Assembly (NCBI RefSeq): GCF_001858025.1
Contig: NZ_LZQD01000016.1
Span: 1-35,168, forward strand
Reading direction: 5' to 3'
Source: Trichormus sp. NMC-1
GTDB taxonomy: Bacteria; Cyanobacteriota; Cyanobacteriia; Cyanobacteriales; Nostocaceae
DNA length: 35,168 bases
Each line of letters begins with the position of its first letter. Position 1 is the first letter of the stretch. Position numbers and translations under genes: made by a program. The notes below the pieces were generated by a model that saw nothing but the letters and a program-made list of their open reading frames with translations, was not told the DNA's origin and ran no database searches. Positions 33,611 through 35,168 of this stretch are shown here, piece after piece.

Positions 33611-33895
33611 TCAAGAGTCTAAATTGGCAACTTCAAGTTTTGCATCTCTTGGGACTAATCCTCTTTCTATGACTGTCTCACTTTGCGGTTTCATATAAGC
33701 GATCGCTTGCTTCCAAATAGTGATTTGCTCACTGTTTCCATCTAAAATACACACACAATTGGCATCTTGCCAAAAAACCTTACCTATGATTAAGTCTCCC
33801 GTCACGAGTTTTAATTCGACAGTTGGTTTTTGTTTAATCCAATTTTGCACTTGTCGAATGCTAGGAAGAGTCGTGTCAAATTCAGTTGTTGCCAT
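33611..33895 (-). CDS. hfq: cyanobacterial Hfq-like RNA-binding protein with a C-terminal tail
   Basis: The 94-residue protein has the Sm fold of cyanobacterial Hfq: FDTTLPSIRQVQNWIKQ (helix), VELKLVTGDLIIGKVFWQD (Sm1) and ITIWKQAIAYMKPQ (Sm2). Cyanobacterial Hfq lacks many RNA-contact residues of the E. coli protein. In Synechocystis it is linked to type IV pili and motility. Core Hfq of this type is about 70 residues long, so a tail of about 24 residues (ETVIERGLVPRDAKLEVANL onward) is conspicuous. Its stop codon (33611-33613) touches the edge of an IS200/IS605-like remnant, so the end may have been reshaped. The ATG at 33895 (MATTEFD) is preferred over an upstream in-frame start at 33925. 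It diverges from dapF with a 77-base gap that must contain both promoters. Confidence 0.88.
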   Translation of the reverse strand: MATTEFDTTLPSIRQVQNWIKQKPTVELKLVTGDLIIGKVFWQDANCVCILDGNSEQITIWKQAIAYMKPQSETVIERGLVPRDAKLEVANLDS

Positions 33896-33972
33896 TTTTG
33901 GTAATGATATATGCACAAGGCACAATGTTTAATTAAGCAGTAATTTATCTTTGATAATTCATCTAGGGAAAA

Positions 33973-34812
33973 ATGGCAATCGAATTTAATAAATATCACG
34001 GTTTAGGTAATGATTTCATTCTTATTGATAACCGTTCATCTTCTACACCCCTAATCACACCAGAAGCAGCGGTGAAATGGTGCGATCGTCATTTTGGTAT
34101 CGGGGCTGATGGCGTAATTTTTGCTCTTCCTGGTGACAACGGTGCTGACTACACCATGCGAATTTTTAATTCTGATGGTTCGGAACCGGAAATGTGTGGT
34201 AACGGCATTCGTTGTTTAGGGGCGTTTTTAGCTGAATTAGAAGGCTTATCTCGCACTAAAGACCATTATCGCATTCATACTCTAGCCGGTGTGATGACAC
34301 CCCAACTCATGGACGATGGTCAAGTAAAGGTGGATATGGGACTACCCCGGTTACTTGCTGAAGAAATTCCTACCACTCTCACACCTGCTGACAGTAAAGT
34401 GATTAATCAACCCTTAGAGGTGGCTGGGAAAACTTGGGATGTTACCTGTGTCAGTATGGGAAATCCTCACTGCATTACCTTTGTTGAAGATGTTGCTGCT
34501 ATTCAACTGGAAAGCATCGGACCTAAGTTTGAACACCATCCAGTTTTTCCCCAAAGAATCAACACAGAATTTATCGAAGTAGTCAATCGTAATTACTTGA
34601 AAATGCGGGTTTGGGAACGTGGTGCAGGTATCACCTTAGCTTGTGGTACTGGTGCTTGTGCTTCTTTAGTAGCTGGGGTATTGAATGATTTATGCGATCG
34701 CACTGCAACTATAGAATTACCAGGAGGACTATTAGAAATTGAATGGTCAGAAATTGATCAACGAATTTACATGACTGGACCGGCAGAACGAGTCTTCACG
34801 GGCAAGTTTTAG
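33973..34812 (+). CDS. dapF: diaminopimelate epimerase
   Basis: DapF interconverts LL- and meso-diaminopimelate in lysine and peptidoglycan synthesis, in the cytoplasm, without a cofactor. The 279-residue protein is of normal length. It has the two symmetrical halves with catalytic Cys75 in [14 protein letters not shown] and Cys224 in [15 protein letters not shown]. The N-terminal [15 protein letters not shown] and [12 protein letters not shown] are also typical. The ATG at 33973 is the natural start. It has no obvious strong ribosome binding site (AGGGAAAA is just upstream). Expression is probably separate from hfq, which is divergent. Confidence 0.97.
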   Translation: MAIEFNKYHGLGNDFILIDNRSSSTPLITPEAAVKWCDRHFGIGADGVIFALPGDNGADYTMRIFNSDGSEPEMCGNGIRCLGAFLAELEGLSRTKDHYRIHTLAGVMTPQLMDDGQVKVDMGLPRLLAEEIPTTLTPADSKVINQPLEVAGKTWDVTCVSMGNPHCITFVEDVAAIQLESIGPKFEHHPVFPQRINTEFIEVVNRNYLKMRVWERGAGITLACGTGACASLVAGVLNDLCDRTATIELPGGLLEIEWSEIDQRIYMTGPAERVFTGKF

Positions 34813-34833
34813 CCTTATTGAATAGATTGATTT

Positions 34834-34852
34834 GACTAGCGGCTAGTCGTTT
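34834..34852 (+). terminator. dapF: possible dapF terminator
   Basis: GACTAGC and GCTAGTC form a perfect 7-bp stem with a one-base centre, followed by GTTTT. It starts 22 bases after the dapF stop codon. The U-run is short, so the strength is uncertain. Confidence 0.5.
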
Positions 34853-34937
34853 TACCTGTATTAGCGTATGTGTATGGCGACCTGCCGCTAGATAATCCGG
34901 AAATAAGGAACTTCCAAAGAAAAAAATGTCCAATTTG

Positions 34938-35008
34938 TAGGGTGGGTTAGGCGCACAAGATAATATCATAAATATCAAGATTTGCACCCGTTGCGACGTA
35001 ACCCACCA
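34938..35008. repeat. imperfect inverted repeat (GGTGGGTTA / TAACCCACC)
   Basis: TAGGGTGGGTTAGGCGCA at 34938-34955 and TGCGACGTAACCCACCA at 34992-35008 are complementary with small mismatches. They enclose about 36 bases. It is likely a dispersed palindromic element. Confidence 0.7.
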
Positions 35009-35168
35009 TTTATACTGGCAAGGGTGGGTAAAAGTGGATTACGCTCCGCTCTACCGCAGCCATGCCCGCAAAGCTACACCCACTCTACAGTCTCTACAGT
35101 TTTTGGGTAATTTATTTTTTGGTGTTCCCTAAGAGAAAAGTCAGAGAAGAGAAAAAACAAAACCCCCC

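Larger units (their letters stand above)
34813..35168. other. intergenic region after dapF with palindromic repeats
   Basis: This last stretch has no gene. A possible terminator is at 34834-34852 and an imperfect inverted repeat at 34938-35008. A further GTGGG/CCCAC-rich segment lies at about 35024-35090 (GGGTGGGTAAAAGTGGATTACG ... ACACCCACTC), which resembles repeat arms common in Nostoc-type genomes. The end, about 35110-35168, is AT- then C-rich and uninformative. Confidence 0.55.

Noticed and set aside
33318-33698. 126-residue open frame downstream of the antiporter
   Set aside because: It spans two repeat elements and the antisense of hfq, and has no family-like sequence.
1-35168. tRNA, rRNA or known riboswitch genes
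   Set aside because: Reading both strands for tRNA T-loop patterns and for conserved rRNA stretches gave no convincing hit. A covariance-model search could not be run.

Overview
The window looks like chromosomal DNA of a filamentous, heterocyst-type cyanobacterium (Nostoc/Anabaena group). The pointers are abundant HIP1 octamers (GCGATCGC), an NblS-type sensor kinase next to purD, a cyanobacterial-type Hfq divergent from dapF, degenerate heptamer repeats of the AATCCTG type, and a GC-rich palindromic repeat family that occurs between genes and, twice, in frame inside genes. No rRNA, tRNA or CRISPR array was seen.

Layout. (1) 0.2-3.7 kb, minus strand: nblS histidine kinase and purD. (2) 4.2-10.6 kb, plus strand: a sugar-nucleotide block with an NAD-dependent epimerase, a glycosyltransferase fused to UDP-galactopyranose mutase, and a GH1-like hydrolase fused to an RmlD-like reductase. 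(3) 10.7-17.7 kb, minus strand: a two-gene NTPase module, made of a small P-loop ATPase and a giant STAND protein (TPR, DQFEE-type NTPase, one membrane segment, 15 nearly identical WD40 repeats, C-terminal TPR-like part). (4) 17.9-19.8 kb, minus strand: a GH43 hydrolase and a phytanoyl-CoA-dioxygenase-like oxygenase, followed by about 1.2 kb of AT-rich non-coding DNA. (5) 21.0-24.0 kb, plus strand: a GH2 glycosidase overlapping galT, closed by a clear terminator. (6) 24.2-27.0 kb: a rearranged patch with a small unknown gene, a broken galT fragment, a higBA-like toxin-antitoxin pair, a BASS transporter and a broken tandem copy of its 5' part. (7) 27.0-29.3 kb, plus strand: an M24-fold protein that has lost metal ligands, then galK. 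(8) 29.4-35.2 kb: photolyase, a KefB-type antiporter, a transposase-less IS200/IS605-like remnant, hfq, dapF and intergenic palindromes.

How the genes may work together. Glycosidases (GH2, GH43, GH1-like), galK, galT, an epimerase and UDP-galactopyranose mutase suggest that galactose is released from glycans, converted to UDP-galactose, isomerised to UDP-galactofuranose and built into a surface glycan. This is inferred from gene content. The STAND/ATPase pair interrupts this block and looks like an independent signalling or conflict module. Its repeat array and its pairing with a second NTPase make it the most interesting part of the window. The other stable genes (nblS, purD, phr, hfq, dapF) are ordinary housekeeping or stress genes.
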